DNA of 64,000 nt from Spongiibacteraceae bacterium (GCA_028280715.1 JANQLG010000025.1:124001-188000), one strand, 5' to 3'. Shown: positions 16,646 through 25,519, counted from the first letter of the stretch. Notes: generated by a model from the letters alone, not told the origin. Translations and numbers: made by a program.

Positions 16646-17218
16646 TTAGTTGTTAAATCCTAACAGATTCATATTGTTGCAAGCTTGATCAATTAACGAA
16701 TATATTTTTAAAGATTTCTGCATATCCGTACCCACCTTGATTCCAGACACCGTGTGTTGCTTAGTGCTTACGACGACTTTTGCCGGGCATAGTTTTCTTA
16801 TCGGGTTAGCATGTTTAGCTTGTTGATTAGCCATTTCAGACATTTCATCTAATTTGCCGTCAATGCCTGGCACTCTACTCAAAAAAGTAGGGGAAGCGCA
16901 TCTACGGTTAATTTCCATGGAAATCTGCATTTTTGATTTATCGAGCTCTTTGATAATGCACTCTTGTTGACGTCCCTGCAGTGTTTGGGCGCTGTAGTGA
17001 AGTCCGATGATGGAGTTTTCTATCGCTTTTAATAGTTCACTCTGCGTTAACGCTGAAAAATCTGGCTTATTTTTCAACATGCTATCGGTATTTGTAGAGG
17101 GGCTGTCGGAGCATCCAGCTATAGTGAAAGCAACTATTAAGCATAAAAAACATAGGGTGTTGATATATTCAGCCAATGGTTTGATAAATATAGACAAGTT
17201 ATTGATATATAAGGACAT
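16646..17218 (-). CDS. Small lipoprotein, unknown function
   Basis: The 190-residue protein has an extended N-region, a hydrophobic stretch (LCFLCLIVAFTIAG) and a lipobox IAGC with the lipidated cysteine near residue 36. A Ser/Thr/Asp-rich linker and a helical domain with four more cysteines follow, so disulfides are possible in the periplasm. Ser after the lipid-Cys predicts outer-membrane sorting. It runs opposite to its neighbours and is divergent from the DUF2306 genes. I recognise no family. Confidence 0.65.
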   Translation of the reverse strand: MSLYINNLSIFIKPLAEYINTLCFLCLIVAFTIAGCSDSPSTNTDSMLKNKPDFSALTQSELLKAIENSIIGLHYSAQTLQGRQQECIIKELDKSKMQISMEINRRCASPTFLSRVPGIDGKLDEMSEMANQQAKHANPIRKLCPAKVVVSTKQHTVSGIKVGTDMQKSLKIYSLIDQACNNMNLLGFNN

Positions 17219-17253
17219 AATGGAAAATCTTTAATGTAAATTTTCCTTAACTG

Positions 17254-17307
17254 TACTTGAAGGGGTGTAAACTCTCAAGTACCATTTTGTTGTAAACTTA
17301 TTGGTAC
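17254..17307. promoter_or_regulatory. Repeats in the divergent lipoprotein/DUF2306 promoter region
   Basis: TACTTGA (17254-17260) and TCAAGTA (17275-17281) form a 7-bp inverted repeat. TGTAAACT occurs twice as a direct repeat (17266-17273 and 17291-17298, period 25 bp), and GTACCA/TGGTAC (17279-17284, 17302-17307) make a further inverted pair. The cluster lies between divergent start codons, where regulator sites are expected. No regulator is assigned. Confidence 0.35.
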
Positions 17308-17382
17308 CGTTCGTTTTTTAAGCGAGTGATTTTAATAAAACCTATAGCTATGCAAGTAGCAAAGTGAAACCTGGAGAAGATT

Positions 17383-18210
17383 ATGAGTACAGCTGCATAT
17401 AGCTCTACCACAATGCCCTCATCGGCAGTGGGTGCGGAACCTTTTTGGTTAAGTAAAAAATTTGCTATCAATTTATTTTTGGGCTGGACCTTTATAGTCA
17501 GCATTCCCTTCATTATTCACGCGATTGCCAATGGTATAGGGTATATCTTTTTTGATATTAGCCAGCATAGATCCTTTAGGACGGTTCCTATTCAAGCAAC
17601 CACTTTAGGTATTGCATCTCATATGATGTTTATGGGAACGATGCATTTGTTAGCGCCTGTTCAGTTGTATTTAGGTTTTAATGGTAAAAATCGTCCCTGG
17701 CATCGCAACTTAGGTAAAGTGTTCTTTGCCTGTGCTTTTATTGGTTCAACGTCAGGTTGGATTTATGTGCTGTTCAATGGCCAATTGGGTGATGGCATAA
17801 ATACCAACAGTGTTGCACTTTACGGTGCGGTGATTTTCTTCTGTGCATACAAAGGTCTACAGGCTATTCGTGCAAAGCGTTTTAATGAGCATAAGGAGTG
17901 GGCTATTCGCTTATTTGCTCTTGGTATTAGCTCCTGGCTCTTCCGTGTTATACATATTAATTGGTATTTCACGCTCGGTGATTTCGGTGCCAATACCTAT
18001 TGGAAGCAAGTGCTAATTTCATATGGTTTTTACCTGATTCCACTGGCGGGTATTGAAGTTTTCTTCCGCATGAAACGTGCAGGTATGTTTAAAAATACAC
18101 CTAGCTGGGCACCATTAGCTATGGCAGTTGCCGGTGGTGTATTTTTGACTACCGGTTCAACGCCTCTGCTATTGGGTTACCTACAGCATGGATTTATGGG
18201 ATTAGGTTAG
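17383..18210 (+). CDS. DUF2306-family membrane protein (first of a tandem pair)
   Basis: The 275-residue protein has about seven hydrophobic segments. Its family-type histidine/arginine motifs are HRNLGKVF after the third segment and FNEHKEWAIRLFALG before the fifth. These resemble the DUF2306 family, whose function is unknown and in which conserved His residues between helices may bind a cofactor. GGAG lies about 8 nt before the ATG. A strong terminator follows, so it can be expressed apart from the related gene downstream. Its place next to the TetR gene suggests co-regulation with the catabolic island. Confidence 0.7.
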   Translation: MSTAAYSSTTMPSSAVGAEPFWLSKKFAINLFLGWTFIVSIPFIIHAIANGIGYIFFDISQHRSFRTVPIQATTLGIASHMMFMGTMHLLAPVQLYLGFNGKNRPWHRNLGKVFFACAFIGSTSGWIYVLFNGQLGDGINTNSVALYGAVIFFCAYKGLQAIRAKRFNEHKEWAIRLFALGISSWLFRVIHINWYFTLGDFGANTYWKQVLISYGFYLIPLAGIEVFFRMKRAGMFKNTPSWAPLAMAVAGGVFLTTGSTPLLLGYLQHGFMGLG

Positions 18211-18227
18211 CCAGCAGTCTTCCTGAT

Positions 18228-18254
18228 AAAAGGGCTAGTTTTTCTAGCCCTTTT
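18228..18254 (+). terminator. Rho-independent terminator between the DUF2306 genes
   Basis: A perfect 11-bp stem, AAAAGGGCTAG (18228-18238) with CTAGCCCTTTT (18244-18254), has a TTTTT loop. The 3' arm ends in the T-run. It separates the two DUF2306 paralogues. Confidence 0.9.
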
Positions 18255-18306
18255 AGTAAGAGCAGTAAGATGAAAATAATTACATGATTCAGGGACTATT
18301 AATATT

Positions 18307-19146
18307 ATGAGTACAGCCGTGATCGAAGAAACATCATCAACTTCAGAAGAAAAAACAGCAGATATAGTGACAGAAAATACAGTAACTGGGAGCAAAGTAC
18401 TTTCAAGATTTTTACTGGTTATCTGGTTTTTTTCTCTGCCCTTTTGCCTGACAGCTATTAATGATGGCTACAGCTATTTATTTCTTAATCAAGGTGACCC
18501 GATTGTTTTCTTAGGGTTGGGCGCAGCCGACTGGATGCCAGCCGGCGGTGTGATTGGCAGTAACAACTCAGCTTTTTTTATCCTGGTAGCTAGTTTTTTA
18601 TGTCTACTGATGCCATTGCAGCACTACCTAGCTATATCTGGAAAAGGAGGGGAGTGGCATGGTGCATTGACTGATGCTGCAGTGATGTTTGGCATCGTCA
18701 TGTTTCTATCGGCGACTACTTATTTCGGTGGTCATTCTCTAATGGAAACCAAGGAAGCGGCCATTTTATTTCATCACACATTGTTTCAAAGTGTTGGTAC
18801 CTATGCGGTTTTTCTAGCCTGGATTGCCTTTAAAGCCGGTAATACACGTATGTCAGGAAAATTGGAAGAACACAAAGAGTGGAGTGCACGATTATTGGTA
18901 ATGGGCCTGGGCGCTTTTGTTATAAAAATTATGGAAGGTTGGTGGTCTTTGGGTAATGGCTTTGGTGTTAGCTCTGACACTCAGTTGCTTTTCAACAGTT
19001 GGGCATTTTTCCTGATTCCCTTAGTGGTTGTTGAGATATTGATACGCCGTAATCGAGCCGCCAAACCACAGGATTTAAACAGTATCTTGTCTTGGATAGG
19101 TATTGCCTTCGTAGTGATTGGCTCACTGAGTTACTACTTTTCATAA
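18307..19146 (+). CDS. DUF2306-family membrane protein (second of a tandem pair)
   Basis: The 279-residue protein has about seven transmembrane segments after an acidic, Ser/Thr-rich N-terminal tail of ~40 residues. The motifs GGEWHGALTDAAVMFG and LEEHKEWSARLLVMGLG match those of the preceding gene in position, so the two are distant paralogues. A lipoprotein gene follows after 16 bp and is probably co-transcribed. Function is unknown; a membrane-bound redox or transport role is possible but unsupported by direct evidence. Confidence 0.68.
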   Translation: MSTAVIEETSSTSEEKTADIVTENTVTGSKVLSRFLLVIWFFSLPFCLTAINDGYSYLFLNQGDPIVFLGLGAADWMPAGGVIGSNNSAFFILVASFLCLLMPLQHYLAISGKGGEWHGALTDAAVMFGIVMFLSATTYFGGHSLMETKEAAILFHHTLFQSVGTYAVFLAWIAFKAGNTRMSGKLEEHKEWSARLLVMGLGAFVIKIMEGWWSLGNGFGVSSDTQLLFNSWAFFLIPLVVVEILIRRNRAAKPQDLNSILSWIGIAFVVIGSLSYYFS

Positions 19147-19162
19147 TAAATGAGGCTTGGGT

Positions 19163-19702
19163 ATGTTGAAGAAATTAATGCTATTAATCTCTGCTGTCAC
19201 AGTAGTTGCCTGTAGCCCTACTTACTATGATGTGGACTGGGTGCTTGGCCAGCGTATTGGTGTGAAATATTCATCAGCAGAAAAAACTTTGCCATCGATA
19301 GAAGAAAATGATTCGCCGATATACCAAGAACAAATCATTAATGATACTGCTGAATATGGCGCATTGTTCAAAGATTATGTGAAGAAAGTATCTTTAGTTA
19401 CTGGCAATGTTTTTGAAATTGAATCGAAAGTAGGAATGGGCACAGAAGCATTTACCAATGCGCAGTCTGATTGTGAAAGAACCCGTTATAGATTTTCACT
19501 CTACATGGCCAAAATGTACAACCGTGACCTTGATGTAGATTTAGACAGCGATGTGCAATTTATATCTACAGATGGAACAAAAACTTTTTCCATGCATTGC
19601 ATTAATGAAGACGGTGAAAAGAAATTACATATGAGGTTAGTGGCGGTTGATGAGCTCGATAAGATAAATGCGCATTTGCAAGCTCAAGCCAACAATTCAT
19701 AA
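19163..19702 (+). CDS. Lipoprotein, unknown function
   Basis: The 179-residue protein has a short signal peptide and a lipobox VVAC (Cys at residue 17) followed by Ser-Pro. The ATG at 19163 is chosen over the TTG at 19157 because TGAGG lies 8 nt upstream. The mature part contains two cysteines (in SDCERTR and MHCINED), possibly disulfide-bonded. It follows the second DUF2306 gene by 16 bp, suggesting that the membrane protein and this lipoprotein work together in the envelope. No known domain is recognised. Confidence 0.68.
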   Translation: MLKKLMLLISAVTVVACSPTYYDVDWVLGQRIGVKYSSAEKTLPSIEENDSPIYQEQIINDTAEYGALFKDYVKKVSLVTGNVFEIESKVGMGTEAFTNAQSDCERTRYRFSLYMAKMYNRDLDVDLDSDVQFISTDGTKTFSMHCINEDGEKKLHMRLVAVDELDKINAHLQAQANNS

Positions 19703-20261
19703 GCAGTAATTTTTAGTCATAAATAACTATCGATTTTAATTAGAGTAACAGTGGCGTACTAGGAAAAATTATCTTATGGTCCATTATTATCTATGGTGTC
19801 CTGTTTTCCTATCCTAAGCATTAGCGGCATGTTTACTTAATTATGGGGAAACAATAGAGGGTAAAAGAACGGGATATGTTCAAGAGCTAGAAAAAAATCA
19901 GTTTTCAGTGAGTAAGTAACAAGAAGCCAGCCTTTAAAGAGCTGGCTTTTTTAATTAGCAGATTGTTGCCGACTCCTCGCCTTAAATCGCATCTTATGCA
20001 AGCTTCCAACATCAATAAATATCATTTCCACCCATTTGAATATATTTCTGGTTTTCTTGAATTGGATTAAGTTAAGAATGCAATATAAAGAAGAGGCTTG
20101 TTATATGCTTAGAATATTATTTTATAACTATCTGATTTTATTGAACTTTTAAATCACTTTGATTTCATTTATAGTCGCCCGCCGCACAGTCAGTAATTGG
20201 CTTCGTGTTGGATGAGGTGTGAGTGCTTTAGGCGTTAACGTATTGCAAAGAGCAATATTAG
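19703..20261. other. 559-bp intergenic region with one terminator
   Basis: No convincing reading frame is present. It contains an 8-bp inverted repeat, TAGGAAAA/TTTTCCTA (19760-19767, 19804-19811), and the terminator at 19924-19952. The AT-rich remainder should hold the promoter of the CysH-like gene. The ~220 nt between the lipoprotein stop and the terminator could be a long 3' UTR or a small RNA; sequence alone does not decide. Confidence 0.5.
19924..19952 (+). terminator. Rho-independent terminator
   Basis: An 8-bp perfect stem, AAGCCAGC (19924-19931) with GCTGGCTT (19941-19948), has a 9-nt loop and is followed by TTTT. It probably ends the DUF2306-lipoprotein transcript or a separate small transcript. 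Confidence 0.85.
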
Positions 20262-20909
20262 GTGAGTACATTGGATCTACAGTCATTAAATCTGGATCAG
20301 CTAAATCAGCAATTAAAAGAGCTGTCACCAGTGGAGATAGTCCGTTGGGCCGTTGGTTTAGGCAAAACGGTCATGGGCTCTACTAGCTTTGCTCCTAATG
20401 CGGCGGTAATGCTTCATATCACGACTCAGGCGGATCCCAATATCCCTATTGTGTGGGTAGATAGTGGCTACAATGTGCCTGACACCTATCGGGTGGCGGA
20501 AACGCTTATGGAGCAGTTACAACCCAACATGCAGATTTATATCCCCCAAATAACGGCTGAGCGCCGTAATGCCATTATGGGAGGGATACCGCATCCTGAT
20601 GATGACCCTGAAGTGCATGAAGAGTTTACCCGCCAGGTGAAGCTGGAACCCTTTCAGTTGGCGGTCGATAATATCAAGCCTGATATCTGGCTTTCAGGTA
20701 TTCGTAGGGAAGAAACTGAGTTCAGGAAAACACTGGATATTTTATCTTGGGATAATCGCGGAATTCTTAAAGTTGCCCCGATTTTTTATTGGACCGAAGA
20801 TCAGGTAGAGGCCTATATGGAAGCTCACCAACTGCCTAGTTGCCGTCATTACTTCGATCCAACTAAGGTTGAAGATGGTCGCGAGTGCGGCTTGCACACA
20901 TCGGCCTAG
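20262..20909 (+). CDS. Phosphoadenosine-phosphosulfate reductase-like protein (CysH family)
   Basis: The 215-residue protein has the PAPS-reductase fold: an N-terminal P-loop-like TSFAPNAAVMLH, WVDSGYNVPDTYR, WLSGIRREETEFRKTLD, and a C-terminal ECGLH with the catalytic cysteine. It has no Cys-Cys/CxxC iron-sulfur set, so it is of the thioredoxin-type PAPS-reductase class rather than the APS-reductase class. It would reduce PAPS to sulfite in cysteine synthesis. The stretch between QLPSC and ECGLH is only ~20 residues and lacks the G-Y-x-S-x-G-D segment of E. coli CysH. The GTG start at 20262 gives the expected N-terminal length, though the ribosome-binding site is weak. Confidence 0.78.
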   Translation: MSTLDLQSLNLDQLNQQLKELSPVEIVRWAVGLGKTVMGSTSFAPNAAVMLHITTQADPNIPIVWVDSGYNVPDTYRVAETLMEQLQPNMQIYIPQITAERRNAIMGGIPHPDDDPEVHEEFTRQVKLEPFQLAVDNIKPDIWLSGIRREETEFRKTLDILSWDNRGILKVAPIFYWTEDQVEAYMEAHQLPSCRHYFDPTKVEDGRECGLHTSA

Positions 20910-20946
20910 TTGCAGTTCTTATTTATTAACCATTCAATGAGATGAG

Positions 20947-22629
20947 TTAGCCAGTAGCATAAAGTGGAGGTAGAGACTTTTTGCTATCGTCTTTATTTGT
21001 CTTCTGTTCTCTTATCAGTTTGACTAGGGAGATAAATCCATCTCTGTTCCAATTGGTTTTGTTGTTGCCGTAAATTAGGCCGTCTAACTGTGCCAGAGCT
21101 GTGTTGAACGAAGCATGGTCACTGCACTGCTGAATATCATGCAAGCTACGAGTTGAATCATTCTCCCAGAAGGAATCGGCCCAGAGGATTATTGCTGTTC
21201 GAATAGCAATAAGGTCACTGCCACGGCAAGCCTTGGTTAACTGTTCAAAGGCCTGTTTTTCATTCTGTTTAGGTGTTGCAGCCATCGCGGCTTCGGTAAC
21301 GATAGAGCCTTTCTTCTGCCTGCTTTGCCACCACAGCCAAAGCGTTATTAGCCAAAGTAATGCAAAAACTGCGCTGGTGGTTGGCCAGAATAGGGAAGCC
21401 GGTTGTGTCACATTATTCCCTTGCGCCAGGTTATTGGTTCCGCTGTGATCAACAGCAAGCGGAGTGCTTTCTGTTGTCGATGCGTCGAGTGCGGGCAAAA
21501 CATTGATTGTTTTAGCGGGGAGAGTGGCTTCCTGTAGCGCCTGTTTTTGGGTGTCCCACCAGGCCACTTTAATTTCTGGGAGTTCAATCACACCAACTTG
21601 AGTTGGAATGATAGCAGCGCTATCAGTTCGAAAGGCAGTTACGGTATGCTCTGTGACTGAAGTCTTACTCTGCCCTTGATCTGGGTACAATTTAAAGCCA
21701 TCAATCGCCGCGAATGTATAAGGTGGGAGTTGCGTTTCGCTAAGCCCTTCAGCATTTAGTGTGATACTGCGGGTAATTGAATCACCAACCCGGATTTCAT
21801 CAATAGCGCCACTCCAGCTTTCCGATAATTTAATAGCGCGAGCCGGCAGCCAGGGTTTGCCATTTAAATTAACAGGCGGTGCATTAACGTTAACGCTATG
21901 CTGTTGAGTCAATTTTCTAATAAGCCTGCCGCTACCAGGTAAACTGAAGGCAGAACGCCGGCTAGTAACTTCGGAGGCGGTAAAGACCATTTCCGGAATC
22001 ACTAACTCACCAGTCTGTTGTGGAAAAATCGCGTAGCGTAATTCATGTACTCGAAAAGGTGTGTTGCCGATTCTACGCTGAAAACTGTTTTGACTGAGTT
22101 TTTCAATAAGTGCATTATCAAATTCCGGTTCAGAAACATTCATATTGTCGAGCTGAACCGACTGATAAATTCGCAAGGTATAGATCAGTTGTTGTTGGAT
22201 ATAGATTTCGTCGTCGCTAATTTCTGACTCTAAAAACACTGGGTCTGGATTATCGACGGAGCGAGGAATACTCGGTTGAACAATAACAGACAACGGCTGT
22301 GTTTTTTCTCCAGCTACGCTAATAGGCGGTATAGTGAGCTGGCCTTTAATTTTAGGAGCTAGGGTTATTGTCCATTCGGTCCAGGATTCAGAAACGCCAT
22401 TCCTGATTATGTGCTGGCTGCTTTGATTATTGGCTAACACTTGAAACTGGCTGCGAAGTGGATTCAAATCGGGTCCGCTAAACGTACCAGAATCATTGAC
22501 CTTTATTTTTAGCGTGAAGGTATCATCAATGGCAATTACACTGCGATCAATGCTCGCGATGGGGGTTGTTGCCAGCAGAGCAGGACTAAAAAAAGTGACT
22601 AGTAATATAAAAAAATAACGTGCTACCAC
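20947..22629 (-). CDS. batD: BatD-family periplasmic protein
   Basis: The 560-residue protein has a signal peptide (FFILLVTFFSPALLA), a long beta-rich periplasmic region containing repeated TxPPIxV-type segments, a transmembrane helix near residues 410-430 and a short cytoplasmic tail. This is the layout of BatD ('oxygen tolerance' family). It is the last gene of the MoxR/DUF58/VWA operon and overlaps the preceding gene by 7 bp; GTG is the start. Bat proteins form an envelope complex of unclear chemistry, linked to stress resistance in Bacteroides and Francisella. The function here is inferred from the operon. Confidence 0.8.
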   Translation of the reverse strand: MVARYFFILLVTFFSPALLATTPIASIDRSVIAIDDTFTLKIKVNDSGTFSGPDLNPLRSQFQVLANNQSSQHIIRNGVSESWTEWTITLAPKIKGQLTIPPISVAGEKTQPLSVIVQPSIPRSVDNPDPVFLESEISDDEIYIQQQLIYTLRIYQSVQLDNMNVSEPEFDNALIEKLSQNSFQRRIGNTPFRVHELRYAIFPQQTGELVIPEMVFTASEVTSRRSAFSLPGSGRLIRKLTQQHSVNVNAPPVNLNGKPWLPARAIKLSESWSGAIDEIRVGDSITRSITLNAEGLSETQLPPYTFAAIDGFKLYPDQGQSKTSVTEHTVTAFRTDSAAIIPTQVGVIELPEIKVAWWDTQKQALQEATLPAKTINVLPALDASTTESTPLAVDHSGTNNLAQGNNVTQPASLFWPTTSAVFALLWLITLWLWWQSRQKKGSIVTEAAMAATPKQNEKQAFEQLTKACRGSDLIAIRTAIILWADSFWENDSTRSLHDIQQCSDHASFNTALAQLDGLIYGNNKTNWNRDGFISLVKLIREQKTNKDDSKKSLPPLYATG

Positions 22630-24446
22630 AGTGGCTGCTCCCGGTTGATCTCGCCCATTTGTTGACGAAGCCGCGATTCATAAAGAAATTTGCGCCGCAA
22701 TAATCCCGAAGGGTCATCGGGAATTTGTCTTAACCATTGTTCCATCGCTTGCTGCTGTTGCTCAGAAAAAGATTGCTGATTATTTTCTGCCAGTTGTTCG
22801 CCATCACTTTCTTCGCCTTCGTTATCTTGTTCGCGAGTTTTTTGTTCGACCATTTGCGAAGCACCTGCTTGATCTTCCTGATCTGCTTCGTTTTCCTGGG
22901 ATTGGCGCTCGGTGCTTTGTGATTGCCCCTGGTTCTGTTGGTCAGGTTGCTGTTGGTTTTGTTGTCCCGATTGTTCCTGGTTTTCCTGCTCGGATTGTTG
23001 CGATGAATTTTGTTGTGACTGATTTTGATCGTTAGTCTGTTGCTGCTGGCTGTTTTGTTGATTTTCCATCTGTTGATTTTGTTCGTCCTCTTCATCCCTG
23101 ATTTTTTCTACCAGGGCTTTATTAAATAAAGCATCTTCCATATCGGGCTCTATTGCTAACGCTTGATCATAGGCGGCAATAGCGTCATCCAGTTTGCCTG
23201 CCCAGGCGAGAGCGTTGCCGCGGTTGTAGTAATTGCGGGCGCTATCTTCGCTGGAAAAATTTTCGACGGCTTGTTCATAATTACCAGCATGATAATTGGC
23301 GATGCCTTTCCATTCGGGGTGAGTAAATTCCTCTGCAGCTAGTTCGGGGTAACCCTGTGATAAGGAGGCCATGCCCTGTTGGTCTTTACGCTGCCATAAG
23401 TCTCGCCATTCAAAGGCATAGGTGTTGTCAGCAGGGAGTACCATTAATAACGGCAGCATTAATAGCCAACCTCTACGAAATCCCATTAACGCAAGAGGTA
23501 ATAGAAGTAATACCAGTAAAGGGCCTCTGTCGTGCCAGAGATCAAATTCACGTTCGGTGAGAATGGTATCTTCCGTCAGTGATGTCGACACGGCAGGCAT
23601 TAAAAATTCAATATCCTTTTCATCAAAGGTAATGTCGATATAGCGACCGCTGTTGGCTTTGGCCAACGTTTCCATTGGCCTTCTGTCCAGTTTTGGAATG
23701 ATGATGTTGCCTTGATTGTCTTTCAGAAAACCCTGATCTGCAGGAATAGGTGCGCCATCACTCGTGCCGATACCCAGGATAGACAGCTCAATACCGCTAT
23801 TTGCTAAAGAGTCATCAAGTTCGTCAGCATTTTGATCGGTGATGCCGTCGGTTAGTAGTAACACTTTGCCTTTATCGATACCGGCATTTTTAAATAATGT
23901 ACGTGCTTCTCGCAATGCTGTTACTGGGTCACTGCCAGGAATCGGCATAATTAATGGCGACAGCGATGGCACAAGGTTGGTAATGGTCGGGTAGTCATCG
24001 GTGAGAGGGGTGACAATATGAGTATCGCCGGCATAGGCAATTAACGCGGTAACACCCTCACTGCGCTGCTGTAAAATGTCCAAAATTTTATGGCGAGCGC
24101 GAACCAGTCGAGAGGGTTTAATATCTTCGGCCAGCATGGAATAGGATAAATCCAACACTATGACTAAAGCGTCCTGTCGTTGATGTACGGGTTGTGGCAG
24201 TTTGTTCCAGGTAGGGCCAGCCAGTGCAATAGCTGCGATAATCCAGCCAAGTAATAAGGCTAACCACGGTAAGCGTGAAAGAGAGCTTTGATCGCTGTCG
24301 GTTAAATATTTTAATAGTTTATCGTTAATAGCGCCGTGCCAGTTAGCCGCCTTGGCATTTTGTTTGAACAGCAGCCACACAAAAAAAGCAGCAGGAAAAA
24401 TGCTGAGTAACCATAGTGGGCGTAGAAAGTGAAATTGTTCAATCAT
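22623..24446 (-). CDS. BatB/BatC-type fusion: VWA domain plus TPR and Gln-rich tail
   Basis: The 607-residue protein has two N-terminal membrane helices and a von Willebrand A domain at ~80-260 with an intact metal site (DLSYSM and a later LLTDG). Two more helices lie near 305-340. TPR repeats follow at ~375-440 (YYNRGNALAWAGKLDDAIAAYDQAL), then an extreme Gln/Asn/Glu/Ser-rich tract at ~450-520. BatB (VWA) and BatC (TPR) are thus joined. The ATG at 24446 overlaps the batA stop as ATGA, and GAGGA lies 9 nt upstream. It should anchor a VWA-TPR scaffold in the inner membrane, working with MoxR. Confidence 0.85.
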   Translation of the reverse strand: MIEQFHFLRPLWLLSIFPAAFFVWLLFKQNAKAANWHGAINDKLLKYLTDSDQSSLSRLPWLALLLGWIIAAIALAGPTWNKLPQPVHQRQDALVIVLDLSYSMLAEDIKPSRLVRARHKILDILQQRSEGVTALIAYAGDTHIVTPLTDDYPTITNLVPSLSPLIMPIPGSDPVTALREARTLFKNAGIDKGKVLLLTDGITDQNADELDDSLANSGIELSILGIGTSDGAPIPADQGFLKDNQGNIIIPKLDRRPMETLAKANSGRYIDITFDEKDIEFLMPAVSTSLTEDTILTEREFDLWHDRGPLLVLLLLPLALMGFRRGWLLMLPLLMVLPADNTYAFEWRDLWQRKDQQGMASLSQGYPELAAEEFTHPEWKGIANYHAGNYEQAVENFSSEDSARNYYNRGNALAWAGKLDDAIAAYDQALAIEPDMEDALFNKALVEKIRDEEDEQNQQMENQQNSQQQQTNDQNQSQQNSSQQSEQENQEQSGQQNQQQPDQQNQGQSQSTERQSQENEADQEDQAGASQMVEQKTREQDNEGEESDGEQLAENNQQSFSEQQQQAMEQWLRQIPDDPSGLLRRKFLYESRLRQQMGEINREQPLW

Positions 24447-25519
24447 TGTTGCCACTCCTCAGACGCCGGTTTTGTATCACGATCATGATCAACAGGTAAC
24501 CTTTGTGTAGGGAGTACTTGCCGCCAGGGAATAGCGCCGATAGTTAGCAATGTGCTCAGTAAAAAGGCGACGGTCAAGGGCCAGTGGAATAGAGATTTTT
24601 GTGGGCGAAAAGTTTTTTGATCGTCTTCTACTGGTTCGAGCTCATCGAGTATTTGATAGATCCGGTTTAGTTCTTCCGGGTTGCGAGCGCGGAAGTAAAC
24701 ACCGCCGGTCAGTTTGGCGATTTCGGTTAAAGTATCTTCATCTAAATCTGCAGATGGATTGACGCGCCGTGAACCAAAATTACTACCAAACAACCCTGGT
24801 ACCACCATCTCATCGGCACCGACACCTATTGTGTAAATTACAATGTTGTTGTCGGCGGCAACTTTGGCTGCGGCAATGGGATTGACTTCACCGCCATTGT
24901 TGGCGCCGTCAGTAAGTAATACCATCACATGCCTGTCACCCGGGCGTTCGCGCAAGCGTTTGACAGATAGGCCAATAGCATCGCCGATAGCGGTGTATTG
25001 TTCGCCGGCAAAACCAATTTGCGCTTCATTGAGAAAACGTTGCACGGTTTGCCGATCAAAGGTCAGAGGTGCTTGTACATAGGCCTGACTACCGAAAATT
25101 ACCAGGCCGAGACGATCGCCTTTGCGTCGTTCAATAAATTCTTCCAATACATTTTTTACTGCAGTAATACGCTGGTTTTGCTGGCCGTGAATCATCATAT
25201 CTTCAATTTGCATACTGCCGGAAAAATCCACTGCTAACAGTAAATCGCGGCCGCTGGTAGGCAGAGATACGGGATTGCCCCAAAAAGTAGGGCCGGATGC
25301 GCTAGCTAGCAATGACAACCAAATCAATACTAAAGTTGCAGTGCGGAGTTTTTTACTTTTTATTGCGCTGCTGCTTTGATGTTGCAGTTCGGATAAGTCT
25401 TTATAAAAAGGTACCCGAACGGCAGCCTGCTGTTGTTGTGCTTTGGGTAAAAGCCAATATACGATTAGTGGTAATGGTAAAAGAAAGATTACCCATTCAT
25501 ATTCAAAGCTGATCATCAT
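24443..25519 (-). CDS. batA: BatA-like VWA-domain membrane protein
   Basis: The 358-residue protein has two N-terminal transmembrane helices, a von Willebrand A domain with a full metal-ion adhesion site (VDFSGSM near residue 95, then TDGANNGGE), and a C-terminal helix around 315-335. The ATG at 25519 is chosen because it overlaps the upstream stop as ATGA and has GGAG about 8 nt upstream. A longer frame with a non-hydrophobic extension is not used. It is paired with the BatB/C fusion downstream. VWA proteins of this type are client partners of MoxR AAA+ ATPases. Confidence 0.87.
   Translation of the reverse strand: MMISFEYEWVIFLLPLPLIVYWLLPKAQQQQAAVRVPFYKDLSELQHQSSSAIKSKKLRTATLVLIWLSLLASASGPTFWGNPVSLPTSGRDLLLAVDFSGSMQIEDMMIHGQQNQRITAVKNVLEEFIERRKGDRLGLVIFGSQAYVQAPLTFDRQTVQRFLNEAQIGFAGEQYTAIGDAIGLSVKRLRERPGDRHVMVLLTDGANNGGEVNPIAAAKVAADNNIVIYTIGVGADEMVVPGLFGSNFGSRRVNPSADLDEDTLTEIAKLTGGVYFRARNPEELNRIYQILDELEPVEDDQKTFRPQKSLFHWPLTVAFLLSTLLTIGAIPWRQVLPTQRLPVDHDRDTKPASEEWQQ

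Noticed and set aside
19703-20261. tRNA or riboswitch in the gap before the CysH-like gene
   Set aside because: I see no cloverleaf with a CCA-type end and no conserved riboswitch core such as SAM or cobalamin motifs.
22730-23095. Minus-strand 121-codon frame rich in Asn, Lys and Arg
   Set aside because: It is a different frame of the Gln-rich tract of the VWA-TPR gene; the CAG/CAA repeats give an apparent open frame.
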